Below are positions 7,978-15,095 of a stretch of DNA of 17,205 bases, in pieces. The stretch covers positions 1 through 17,205 of the forward strand of contig JAGBGA010000071.1 of the NCBI GenBank assembly GCA_017936185.1, written 5' to 3'. The notes under the pieces were generated by a model that searched no databases, was not told where the DNA came from, and worked only from the letters and a program-made list of their open reading frames with translations. Made by a program: the position numbers and the translations under genes. The stretch comes from Alphaproteobacteria bacterium (GTDB lineage Bacteria; Pseudomonadota; Alphaproteobacteria; Rs-D84). How positions within the stretch are numbered: the stretch's first letter is position 1; each line of letters opens with the position of its first letter.

Positions 7978-8706
7978 ATGACAAGTGTTAGTGTGTTGGG
8001 ACTGAAGGCAGATGATAAATTATATGACCGGGTTGTTACAGCATATCGTGCCGGGGATAGAAACGACTTAATACGATTAATCTTGGAACAGTATAATTGG
8101 GTGGCGCAGTTGTCACACCGCTTGGAAAGCAAGATAACATATAATCAGTCCAGGCGTTTAACAGTTTTATATATTACATTGGCAAAAATTGCGAATGCGG
8201 TTGCAGGGAAAGGCGAATATAATCTGTCGGATACGCGTACGAACGAGATTATCGGACATCGTGGATGGTATGTTCGGGATTATATATTGAAAGATATTGT
8301 GGAAAAGGCGTTGCCAGAATTTAAAGATGCGCAGCAAATGTTTATCAAATTAAAAGGTAGTATGTCCCCAGAATATGGCGTTGTGCAGTCTGTTATTACC
8401 GCACAAGATTTGCATGCATGGATTGAGATGTATAAGCAAGGGGCTTTTAAGCATAAGGATACAACGACAGATAGTTATTTTAAAGATGCGCAAAAGGTTT
8501 TTCGCAGTATTGTGTCGGGGCGTTCTGTGGTCTTGTTGACAAATGATACTTTGCGCGCGTTAAAAGATTTTGCAGATGTCTTTGCAGACGAAAAAAATCC
8601 GATGTATAAGCCAGAATATGAAAAGGCGATAAGTGAAGCAGCGCGGATTGTTAAGCAAGATATTGCAGAACTGAATAATGTAACGCAACAGCAATTGGAC
8701 AGATGA
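7978..8706 (+). CDS. Unrecognised cytoplasmic protein between ruvB and ybgC (242 aa)
   Basis: I do not recognise this 242-aa protein. It has no signal peptide, membrane helix or Cys. It looks mostly helical, with charged amphipathic segments such as DRNDLIRLILEQYNWVAQLSHRLESK (residues ~27-52), an RTNEIIGHRGWYVRDYILKDIVEKAL stretch (~87-112) and a C-terminal KAISEAARIVKQDIAEL helix. It has a strong AAGGAAG ribosome binding site and lies 12 nt after ruvB, so it is likely in the same transcript. Position suggests, but does not show, a link to the cell envelope or to DNA repair. Confidence 0.85.
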   Translation: MTSVSVLGLKADDKLYDRVVTAYRAGDRNDLIRLILEQYNWVAQLSHRLESKITYNQSRRLTVLYITLAKIANAVAGKGEYNLSDTRTNEIIGHRGWYVRDYILKDIVEKALPEFKDAQQMFIKLKGSMSPEYGVVQSVITAQDLHAWIEMYKQGAFKHKDTTTDSYFKDAQKVFRSIVSGRSVVLLTNDTLRALKDFADVFADEKNPMYKPEYEKAISEAARIVKQDIAELNNVTQQQLDR

Positions 8707-8775
8707 TGTGAAATAAATTCGTTCGCATGTTCCAGACGTATTAAATAATGAACTGAATGTTGATATGGGGTGCAG

Positions 8776-9150
8776 ATGAAAGTACATGTTTTTCCGTTTA
8801 CCATTGCATATGCTGATACCGATGCCGAAGGTATTGTTTATCATGCGCGGTATTTGGAAATTGCCGAACGTGCGCGTATGAATTGGCTGCGCGGGCATGT
8901 GGTTGTTGGTGATGATATTGGGTTTGTTGTGCGTGAATTAAATATCAAATATATTGCGCCACTTCATGCCGGTGAAGATATTGTCGTTGAAACACAAATG
9001 GTGGATGTTGGGGCGGCGGTTGTAAAAATTGAACAAAAGTTCGTGAAAGATGGGAATGTTTATGCTATAATAAACCTTAGGGTTGCGTATTTGGGGGCGG
9101 ATATGCGCCCAAAGCGAATACCAACAGAATTTATTACTGGATTGATTTAA
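8776..9150 (+). CDS. ybgC: YbgC-type acyl-CoA thioesterase of the tol-pal cluster
   Basis: Hotdog-fold thioesterase, 124 aa from ATG 8776. The signature YADTDAEGIVYHARYLEIAERAR matches YbgC proteins, with the catalytic Asp at residue 16 (second D of DTD). YbgC enzymes hydrolyse short or acyl-carrier-linked acyl thioesters and are usually encoded first in tol-pal clusters, as here. The alternative in-frame GTG at 8770 adds only two residues; ATG 8776 has a GGGG stretch in front and matches family starts. It lies 69 nt after the preceding gene and 19 nt before tolQ. Confidence 0.93.
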   Translation: MKVHVFPFTIAYADTDAEGIVYHARYLEIAERARMNWLRGHVVVGDDIGFVVRELNIKYIAPLHAGEDIVVETQMVDVGAAVVKIEQKFVKDGNVYAIINLRVAYLGADMRPKRIPTEFITGLI

Positions 9151-9169
9151 GTAAAAAAGGAAAGGAAAA

Positions 9170-9670
9170 ATGGAAAATAATTTTTCGTTGTTAAGTTTGT
9201 TTACCGGCGACATTATGACGGTTTTTGTGTCGATTGTCTTGGTGGTGTTCAGTGTTATGTCATGGGCGGTGATTATTGAAAAAATTCGTCTTTGGCGTGT
9301 GGCGCGCCGTAATCCGGTAAAGTTAAATCAAAATGATAATTTGGCAACGGCCCCGGAACGCTTGGTGCGCCCATTCGACAAGAATTTATGGTTTTTGGCG
9401 ATGGTGGCGTATATTTCACCATTTATTGGCTTGTTCGGTACGGTGTGGGGGGTTATGGATTCCTTTGCGTCAATCGGTGTGAATCAGTCGGTCAGTATCG
9501 GTGTTATTGCACCGGGGTTGGCGGTGGCGTTGGGGACGACTGCGCTGGGGCTGATTGCGGCGGTGCCGGCGGCAATCGCACATCAATATTTTGCAAAGCG
9601 TGCAGATGATTTATATGACAGATTGGACGATGCACGTCGTGAATTTAATTCGAAAAAACAAGGATTGTAA
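9170..9670 (+). CDS. tolQ: TolQ, short form
   Basis: Inner-membrane TolQ/ExbB-family proton-channel subunit of the Tol-Pal system, 166 aa. Three membrane segments are visible: about 14-36, 76-96 (AYISPFIGLFGTVWGVMDSF) and 107-132 (GVIAPGLAVALGTTALGLIAAVPAAI). The family's GLFGTVWG and ALGTTALGL signatures are intact. The protein is some 60 residues shorter than typical TolQ. The loss falls in the cytoplasmic loop between TM1 and TM2, here only about 39 residues. A strong AAGGAAAGGAAA binding site precedes it, and tolR starts 2 nt after its stop. Confidence 0.93.
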   Translation: MENNFSLLSLFTGDIMTVFVSIVLVVFSVMSWAVIIEKIRLWRVARRNPVKLNQNDNLATAPERLVRPFDKNLWFLAMVAYISPFIGLFGTVWGVMDSFASIGVNQSVSIGVIAPGLAVALGTTALGLIAAVPAAIAHQYFAKRADDLYDRLDDARREFNSKKQGL

Positions 9671-9672
9671 TT

Positions 9673-10071
9673 ATGTCACGTATGCGTCGCAGACAATCAG
9701 ATGGTTCGATTCAATTAACACCAATGATTGACGTTATGACGGTGTTGTTGGCGGTGTTTATGGTTACTACGCCGATGATGACAACGGGGATTGATTTGGA
9801 ATTACCGCGTGCGGGTGCGTCGGCGATGACGGGTAATGATCATGCAATACAGATAAGTGTTGATTCAAATGGGCGTTACTTTCTGTCCAAGACAGAATTG
9901 TCGCGTGATGAAATTGTAACGCGTGCCATTGCAATGCGTGGTGAAAATCCAAACTTGACGATTATGATAAGTGGTGACACCCATGCGGACTATGGTGCGG
10001 TTATGTCGATGATGGGCAAATTAAAAGATGCAGGTTTTCAGAAAGTTGGCCTTAGAACCCAACCGGAATAA
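9673..10071 (+). CDS. tolR: TolR
   Basis: TolR/ExbD-family subunit, 132 aa. A basic N-terminus (SRMRRRQSDG) is followed by the single membrane helix LTPMIDVMTVLLAVFMVTTP, with the conserved proton-pathway Asp at residue 20. The periplasmic domain ends in the family's YGAVMSMMGKLKDAGFQKVGL. It sits 2 nt after tolQ and 6 nt before the tolA-like gene, as expected for co-translated Tol subunits. Confidence 0.95.
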   Translation: MSRMRRRQSDGSIQLTPMIDVMTVLLAVFMVTTPMMTTGIDLELPRAGASAMTGNDHAIQISVDSNGRYFLSKTELSRDEIVTRAIAMRGENPNLTIMISGDTHADYGAVMSMMGKLKDAGFQKVGLRTQPE

Positions 10072-10077
10072 AGACAT

Positions 10078-10881
10078 ATGGCAAAGTTTAATCAATTTTC
10101 GACGGAAAATATATTGATGTCTGTTTGTGGGCATTTGGTTGTGGTGGCGTTGTTGGTGACGTCTGCGGTGGTTATTTTTGAACGCGCAAAGTTGGTTGCC
10201 CCCGACAGAATTCAAATTACGGAAATTGATTTAAATGATGTTGTTGTGTCGGGCGATGAAACAAAGCTTTATAATGTGGGACATGTCCAAGAAGTAAATG
10301 TGCAAGAAGAAAAACCGGCCCCTGTGGCGGTGCCAGATGAAAAAAAATCTTTGGATGCCGAACCGCCCGAAGAAGTCAAGATAGATGCGCCAACATTGGT
10401 TGAAACGGATGTGCCAAAAGTGGAAACGGACGAACAACCAAAAAAAGAAGACAAAAAAGAAGAAGAAAAGTTTGACGGGGAATCTAAACCGGTTGAACCG
10501 GCGCCGGCCGCCCCCAAAAAGCGCAAGGTTGTACGTGTAAATCGGGAAGTGTTATCTTTGGAACGTACGCTGACGATATCGGTGGTTGATGCGTTGCGTG
10601 TGGCGATGACGCGCTGTTGGGTTATTGACAGTTCGCGTCCAGACATTGCAGATATTCGTGCGGTTGCCCATTTGTCTATGCGTAAAAATGGGACGGTACG
10701 TGATGTGTGGTTTGAATCTGCGGCGCGCGCAGAAACAGACCCGGCGTTTGCCTATGTTTTGGAAACGATACGCGCGGCGATTAACCGGTGTCAACCGTTC
10801 CGTATGTTGCCAACCAACGAGTATGCCAAGTGGGAAAAGATACAGTTGACGTTCTATCCGACCCAAGGCAAGGTTATGTAG
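10078..10881 (+). CDS. tolA: TolA-like periplasmic-spanning protein
   Basis: 267 aa. One N-terminal membrane anchor (about 13-35) is followed by a Pro/Glu/Lys-rich linker (about 75-155; EEKPAPVAVPDEKK, KKEDKKEEEKFD). A C-terminal TolA/TonB-like domain (about 160-267) contains the alphaproteobacterial-style LSMRKNGTVRDVWFESAA strand region and two Cys (180 and 238) that may form a disulphide. Unlike enterobacterial TolA, the linker is Pro/acidic-rich rather than a long Ala/Lys helix. Position directly after tolQR supports the name. In this system the protein transmits proton-motive force from TolQR to TolB/Pal. Confidence 0.88.
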   Translation: MAKFNQFSTENILMSVCGHLVVVALLVTSAVVIFERAKLVAPDRIQITEIDLNDVVVSGDETKLYNVGHVQEVNVQEEKPAPVAVPDEKKSLDAEPPEEVKIDAPTLVETDVPKVETDEQPKKEDKKEEEKFDGESKPVEPAPAAPKKRKVVRVNREVLSLERTLTISVVDALRVAMTRCWVIDSSRPDIADIRAVAHLSMRKNGTVRDVWFESAARAETDPAFAYVLETIRAAINRCQPFRMLPTNEYAKWEKIQLTFYPTQGKVM

Positions 10882-10902
10882 TCTTTTGTGTGTTGTTTTT
10901 AT

Positions 10903-10924
10903 CCGCCACTACAGGCGGTTTTTT
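10903..10924 (+). terminator. Terminator after the tol block
   Basis: A short stem (CCGCC 10903-10907 with GGCGG 10914-10918, loop ACTACA) is followed by six T. It lies about 20 nt after the tolA stop and closes the block, with no tolB or pal following. Confidence 0.7.
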
Positions 10925-11310
10925 GTTCCCGTCCCGACAAGAAAAAAATTCTCTTTCCCGGTTTTTTTTTGGGGGGGGCGACTTGTCTGCGGGGCACACC
11001 TGTTATTCTGGGGCTTTAGCTGAAAATTAAGGTTATTCATTCCTTGTTGTTCACACCGTCATACCGGATTCGGGCCCCGCAAAAATTTGAAAATTTTTGT
11101 GGGTGATACAAGGCCGGTATCCATTGTAAAAATACCCCCGCCCCTTCCTCTTCCCTTGTTATCCCTGTGCGGTGGTGTTTTTTGTGATAATACATTGAAA
11201 GTGCTGTAAAAATTAAAAAATCAACAACAAAAAGCAAAAAAAATTTCATTTTTTCCTTGATTTTTAAAAATGTGTCAAAATTTTTTTTTCAAAAAACAAG
11301 AATCTTTTAC
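10925..11310. other. Intergenic region with homopolymer runs, hairpins and repeat remnants
   Basis: No credible gene is present. The region contains a T9-G8 run (10962-10978), a degenerate half-copy of a palindromic repeat (11001-11018; TGTTATTCTGGGGCTT matches 14 of 16 bases with the reverse complement of the element at 15066-15095), the palindromic element at 11058-11126, and an A/T-rich inverted repeat (AAAAATCAA 11216-11224 with TTGATTTTT 11257-11265). It is followed by the promoter of the Cys-rich gene. Confidence 0.7.
11058..11126 (-). repeat. Palindromic intergenic repeat, upstream copy
   Basis: An outer inverted repeat (ATACCGG 11061-11067 with CCGGTAT 11114-11120) encloses a strong hairpin (11076-11088 with 11091-11103, 13 bp with one G-U). 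The end GGCCGGTATCCATTG (11112-11126) is the exact reverse complement of 14849-14863 on the other side of the Cys-rich gene. The other end, CGTCATACCGG, matches 10 of 11 bases of the reverse complement of 14868-14878. The family resembles the GTCAT...ATCCA palindromic repeats common in proteobacterial intergenic DNA. Confidence 0.75.
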
Positions 11311-11340
11311 TTGTGTTAATGGGGGGATTTTGTCTATTAT
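11311..11340 (+). promoter_or_regulatory. Putative promoter of the Cys-rich protein gene, with a G run in the spacer
   Basis: A TTGTGT -35 (11311-11316) and TATTAT -10 (11335-11340) are 18 nt apart, 30 nt upstream of the ATG at 11371. The spacer contains six consecutive G (11321-11326). The -10 is good and the -35 moderate. Confidence 0.5.
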
Positions 11341-11370
11341 GCGAATGTATATAGAAAGGAAGTGGGAAGA

Positions 11371-14300
11371 ATGTCAAGAATTCTGCGTTTTTTGGCCGTT
11401 TTGGTTGCTTGTTTATTTTCATTCAATGCATTTGCTGATTATACTTGTCCGACGCTTAAGACGTACACGTCGTGTAATCAAAACTATTATCTAAGCAGTA
11501 CTGCGGGCACCGATTCGACAAATTCTTGTCGGGCATGCCCAAGTAATTCTACGACAAATGCGAATAACACATCCACTTCGTGTACTTGTAAAACGGGGTA
11601 TCGTGTTGGTGGAACGCCAAGTGGTGCAACAACCACAACGTCGACGGCGTGTACGGCGGTTGCGACAACGATTACACTGGATAACAATGGTGCAACATCG
11701 GCTGGGACGACGATGATTTATGCGCGTTATGGCACAAATGTTTATTTGAACAGTTCGCGCACCCAGGTAATGACAACAAGCGCGTATCCAATTACCAAAC
11801 CGTCGCGTCAATATACGGTTACATTTAATGCCAATGGCGGTTCGGTCAGCACAACAAGCGCAACGGCAACGTATACATTCAGTGGATATTATAATTCTAC
11901 AACTGGTTCAAATCAGTATATTGGTTCGAATGGTTATATTACATCCGCTGGTATAACCCAGGCAAAAGCCCGCACGACAAATGGTACATGGTATGCAAGA
12001 TGGTCGGGCGGTTCGGTTACGTTGCCAACCCCATCGGCCAGAACGGGTTATACATTCCAGGGTTGGAATACGTCAAGCACTGCGACCACTGGTTCAACGG
12101 GGTCGATGGTAATAACGGCGAATACAACACTTTATGCAATATGGAAAGCGAATTCGTACACATGTTCGGCGGGAACGTATTTGAATGGTACAACATGTTC
12201 TGATTGTCAGGAGGGATATTACTGTACAGGTGGCACATTTACATACAATGGTGGTATCCAGGGTCGGTCATCATGTCCGGGCGATTATCCAGAAAGTGGA
12301 ACAAATGCACCGGATGCGTCGGCATGTTATGTTGTTTGTCCGGCGGGTACGCGTGTTACAACACGTGGTGGTGAATGCGAAGCGTATACAACGACGGCTA
12401 CGCAGACATTTTATTATCCAGAACACACTGTTAATAACGGAAACGTTTCTGGTACCTATTATTGTCCGATGTATGGCACGTCTAATACTTTCCATGTTGC
12501 GGCCGGTACGTCAACAACAACAGCAACGTCGATGAACAAGTGTGTATCGCCAAGTGTCAGTGGTGGTCGCTTGGTCAAAACAAGTGACAGTGTTGAAGAT
12601 ATTACATTGCAATTCAGTTCGGCGATGAAGGTTACAGAAATTGAATTTTATGATTTGGATGGTGAAAAATACGACGGTACCATTGCGGCAAATTTAAATT
12701 CAAAACTAAGGGACGGTTTGCTTGGAAACAACTATGTTGCCATATCCAGTTCAACCATTGGATTTACAGAATCGATTCCGTTAGGTGTGATAAAGTTGTA
12801 TATGTTACCTGCGACAACAAACACATCTGCGTCTTATACGCTCAGAATCAGTGGTACTGGTGTTGCGACGCGGGAATTTACGTTCCAGGCAACTGGTACA
12901 ACGACGGGTGTTGGTAATATAGAATATATATTCCCTGTTGATGTTTATTCAAGAGTGGCTTGTTCGGCCGGTACGTACAAGGCATCGCATACAATTTATG
13001 CGAACGCAACAGATTCGGCGTGTTCAAATGTAAATGATGGATGCTTTGGTGGTTCGGTCGCAACAAGTGCATGTACCAACAACTGTAATGCATTGACTCC
13101 TGCGGTTTCGGTAACCGGCGGTACATACAGTTCTGTGACACCGCGCAGTGCTAATACATCATGTCGATATGTTGCACCAGCGGTAACCAAGAGCGGATGT
13201 TCAACAGTTACGCGTAATACAGTATCATACAGTGGCACCGCATGGGGTTCAAATTATTATACCGCCAAGGCGGCCAAAGGTTATCGCGTATCAAGCACAG
13301 ACGGCGCAAATCCATCTTGTACGGCGTGTGTGGCGGGTTATTATCAGGCATCTGATAACTTTACCGGCACGTCATGTACCCCGGCCGAAGATGGTAAATT
13401 CGTTTCTGGTACGGCGGCAACCGCGTCGGTCGCATGCGCAATTGGGGCATACAGTGAAAAGTCAAGCGCATCAACCAAATGTCTTGCATGTCCGGCGGGG
13501 TACACAACATCGGCAACAGGTGCCAAGTACAACGCAACGGCCACAACCGCATGCGCAAAAGCATGTGACAATGCGTCGGGGGCAAATTCTTGGGCCACAC
13601 CGTCATGGTCAAATAATTCGGTTACAAACCTTTGCACCATTTCAAAGTGTAACGCAAATACGTATTATACTGCAAAAGTTGCAACCGGTTATACCAACAC
13701 ATGTACGGCGTGTGGTGCAAATTCGTCGACATCGGCGGGCAACACATCAACAACATGTGCATGTTCAACCGGGTATACCGCGGATGGTAAAGTTGGTGGT
13801 GCCGCATCATCAACCAAAGGGTGCAGCTTGATAAGCGACATTGTATGCACAAGCGGGCAATTTTTGCCGAGAATTTCGACGTCTTGTATGGCATGTCCAG
13901 CGGGTTATCAGTGCCCAAGTGCCAGCAAGACTTATTCATACAGCAACAGTGACCAAGGACTTACGGCGTGTACACCGGGGCACTATCAAGATGAAACCGG
14001 TCAAACATCGTGTAAAGAAGCCGATGTGGGATACATAGCGCAGGATTATGGGGCGAGGATGCAAATGGCATGTTCGGGCGCAATGTATCAAGATAAAACC
14101 GGACAAAGCAGTTGCATACCATGTCCAAAGTCAACCGGACAAACGGATATTCTATATTATTCATATCGTAACGGTAACAAAACAGGCGATCATACGGTGC
14201 GTTCGGGTTGCTATGCGCGCTTTGGGGCAAAAACACTTGACGATGGTGAAATTACACAAGGTAGTGTCTGTTTTATTGATAAAACGTCTGATACGTACGG

Positions 14301-14766
14301 ATTGGGTGAATCATCGGTACACTGTGAAGTTCATCGCAGAGATCTGAAATGTAATGGTGGGTATTATAACCGTACATTTAATGACAATTCGTCGGCCCAA
14401 TATGATACGGTCTATAAAACCCAGGCCGCGATGTATGACGGTGTATGTCGCCCGGTCGAAGCCGGATATTGGTCGGCGGATGAAAGCCTGAGCCGTACGG
14501 CGTGCGCCAGTGGCACCACAATCGGATACGGCGCCGGTGCGGACGAATCCGGGGACTGTGGCCGCGTGATGAATGTTGGTGGTGGAAAATTGTACCTTCG
14601 TTCCGAACGCAAGACCGCACCATCGTTCAATGTTACGATTGGTTCGACAACGTACTATGGCAATATGTCGACCGCGGACAAGAATATGAGTGACGGTACA
14701 ACAAAGTCACTGAAAGCAAATGTACGTGGCACGACTTATTCGGTCTATGACGACAGTGCGAATTGA
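11371..14766 (+). CDS. Large secreted Cys-rich repeat protein with InlB-like and ephrin-receptor-like repeats
   Basis: 1131 aa from ATG 11371, with an AAAGGAAG site in front; the in-frame GTG at 11362 lies inside that site. A Sec signal peptide ends at NAFA, residue 22. In order: a Cys-rich segment (about 25-95); two InlB/Listeria-Bacteroides-like repeats (about 100-260; ending GYTFQGWNTSS and TLYAIW); a short Cys-rich block with CQEGYYCTGG; a Cys-poor beta-rich domain (about 365-525); a long Cys-rich array (about 530-930) with CPAGY, CTACxAxxS and, at its end, ephrin-receptor/GCC2-GCC3-like units such as CTPGHYQDETGQTSC; and a distinct C-terminal domain (about 1070-1131). About 55 Cys are in the mature part, many as CxxC or CxC. 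It is rich in Thr, Ser, Asn and Gly and has no membrane anchor. It is probably exported and disulphide-bonded, possibly an adhesin or matrix protein; the function is not shown. Confidence 0.93.
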   Translation: MSRILRFLAVLVACLFSFNAFADYTCPTLKTYTSCNQNYYLSSTAGTDSTNSCRACPSNSTTNANNTSTSCTCKTGYRVGGTPSGATTTTSTACTAVATTITLDNNGATSAGTTMIYARYGTNVYLNSSRTQVMTTSAYPITKPSRQYTVTFNANGGSVSTTSATATYTFSGYYNSTTGSNQYIGSNGYITSAGITQAKARTTNGTWYARWSGGSVTLPTPSARTGYTFQGWNTSSTATTGSTGSMVITANTTLYAIWKANSYTCSAGTYLNGTTCSDCQEGYYCTGGTFTYNGGIQGRSSCPGDYPESGTNAPDASACYVVCPAGTRVTTRGGECEAYTTTATQTFYYPEHTVNNGNVSGTYYCPMYGTSNTFHVAAGTSTTTATSMNKCVSPSVSGGRLVKTSDSVEDITLQFSSAMKVTEIEFYDLDGEKYDGTIAANLNSKLRDGLLGNNYVAISSSTIGFTESIPLGVIKLYMLPATTNTSASYTLRISGTGVATREFTFQATGTTTGVGNIEYIFPVDVYSRVACSAGTYKASHTIYANATDSACSNVNDGCFGGSVATSACTNNCNALTPAVSVTGGTYSSVTPRSANTSCRYVAPAVTKSGCSTVTRNTVSYSGTAWGSNYYTAKAAKGYRVSSTDGANPSCTACVAGYYQASDNFTGTSCTPAEDGKFVSGTAATASVACAIGAYSEKSSASTKCLACPAGYTTSATGAKYNATATTACAKACDNASGANSWATPSWSNNSVTNLCTISKCNANTYYTAKVATGYTNTCTACGANSSTSAGNTSTTCACSTGYTADGKVGGAASSTKGCSLISDIVCTSGQFLPRISTSCMACPAGYQCPSASKTYSYSNSDQGLTACTPGHYQDETGQTSCKEADVGYIAQDYGARMQMACSGAMYQDKTGQSSCIPCPKSTGQTDILYYSYRNGNKTGDHTVRSGCYARFGAKTLDDGEITQGSVCFIDKTSDTYGLGESSVHCEVHRRDLKCNGGYYNRTFNDNSSAQYDTVYKTQAAMYDGVCRPVEAGYWSADESLSRTACASGTTIGYGAGADESGDCGRVMNVGGGKLYLRSERKTAPSFNVTIGSTTYYGNMSTADKNMSDGTTKSLKANVRGTTYSVYDDSAN

Positions 14767-14767
14767 T

Positions 14768-14794
14768 AAAATCCCCCGTTTGGGGGATTTTTTA
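14768..14794 (+). terminator. Terminator of the Cys-rich protein gene
   Basis: A 10-bp stem (14768-14777 with 14782-14791, core ATCCCCC/GGGGGAT) with a GTTT loop runs into T residues. It begins just 2 nt after the stop codon of the Cys-rich gene. Confidence 0.9.
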
Positions 14795-14848
14795 AATGGA
14801 ATGACAAGGTTGAAGAGTAAGAGTGTATTCTTGTGGTGTGTTTTTTTG

Positions 14849-14878
14849 CAATGGATACCGGCCGTCGCCGGCATGACG
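14849..14878 (+). repeat. Palindromic intergenic repeat, downstream copy
   Basis: CAATGGATACCGG...CCGGCATGACG, with the stem CCGGC (14858-14862) / GCCGG (14867-14871). It is the same family as 11058-11126 but in the opposite orientation and without the internal A/T hairpin. Bases 14849-14863 are identical to the reverse complement of 11112-11126. Confidence 0.75.
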
Positions 14879-14893
14879 ATGTGTGTGGGGTTG

Positions 14894-14922
14894 TCGTCAC
14901 CCCGACGAAGGTCGGGGTCCAC
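14894..14922 (-). repeat. Palindromic intergenic repeat, variant
   Basis: An 8-bp perfect stem, ACCCCGAC (14899-14906) / GTCGGGGT (14911-14918), with a GAAG loop. The flanking GTCGTC... and ...CCACT are variants of the GTCAT...ATCCA ends seen in the neighbouring elements. Confidence 0.6.
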
Positions 14923-14943
14923 TGTGCAAACGGGTGTTTTTTG

Positions 14944-14988
14944 TGGATTCTATTTACCTGGATTCTGGGGTCGGGGGCCAGAATGACA
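14944..14988 (+). repeat. Palindromic intergenic repeat, copy 1 of a direct pair
   Basis: TGGATTCTATTTACC leads into TGGATTCTGG...CCAGAATGACA, with the stem ATTCTGG (14962-14968) / CCAGAAT (14978-14984). The same layout, including the leading TGGATTCTAT, recurs at 15052-15095 in the same orientation. Confidence 0.7.
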
Positions 14989-14990
14989 CC

Positions 14991-15050
14991 ACTTCGTTAA
15001 AACTTCGTGGTGCAGGCACAACTTCGTTAAAACTTCGTGGTGCAGGCAAT
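14991..15050 (+). repeat. Two-copy 30-bp tandem repeat
   Basis: Units at 14991-15020 and 15021-15050 both begin ACTTCGTTAAAACTTCGTGG and match at 28 of 30 positions; the two differences are at the last bases. Each unit contains ACTTCGT twice. The pair sits exactly between the two direct palindromic-repeat copies. The near identity points to recent duplication. Confidence 0.9.
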
Positions 15051-15051
15051 T

Positions 15052-15095
15052 TGGATTCTATGACCTGGATTCTGGAGTCAAGCCCCAGAATGACA
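15052..15095 (+). repeat. Palindromic intergenic repeat, copy 2 of a direct pair
   Basis: TGGATTCTATGACC leads into TGGATTCTGGAGTCAAGC...CAGAATGACA, with the stem ATTCTGG (15069-15075) / CCAGAAT (15085-15091). The TGGATTC...GAATGACA form is close to widely distributed proteobacterial palindromic repeats. Confidence 0.75.

Noticed and set aside
10788..11249. Small open frames (70-80 aa) in the region after tolA on both strands
   Set aside because: They cross the terminator, homopolymer runs and palindromic repeats, have no binding site and encode unstructured low-complexity peptides.
13232..13831. 199-aa open frame on the plus strand inside the Cys-rich gene
   Set aside because: It is a shifted-frame shadow of the repetitive coding sequence, rich in His, Arg and Gln, with no start context. 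The main frame has the signal peptide and a consistent repeat pattern.
14944..15095. CRISPR-like array
   Set aside because: There are only two direct copies of a palindromic element around a tandem duplication, with no regular repeat-spacer series and no cas genes.
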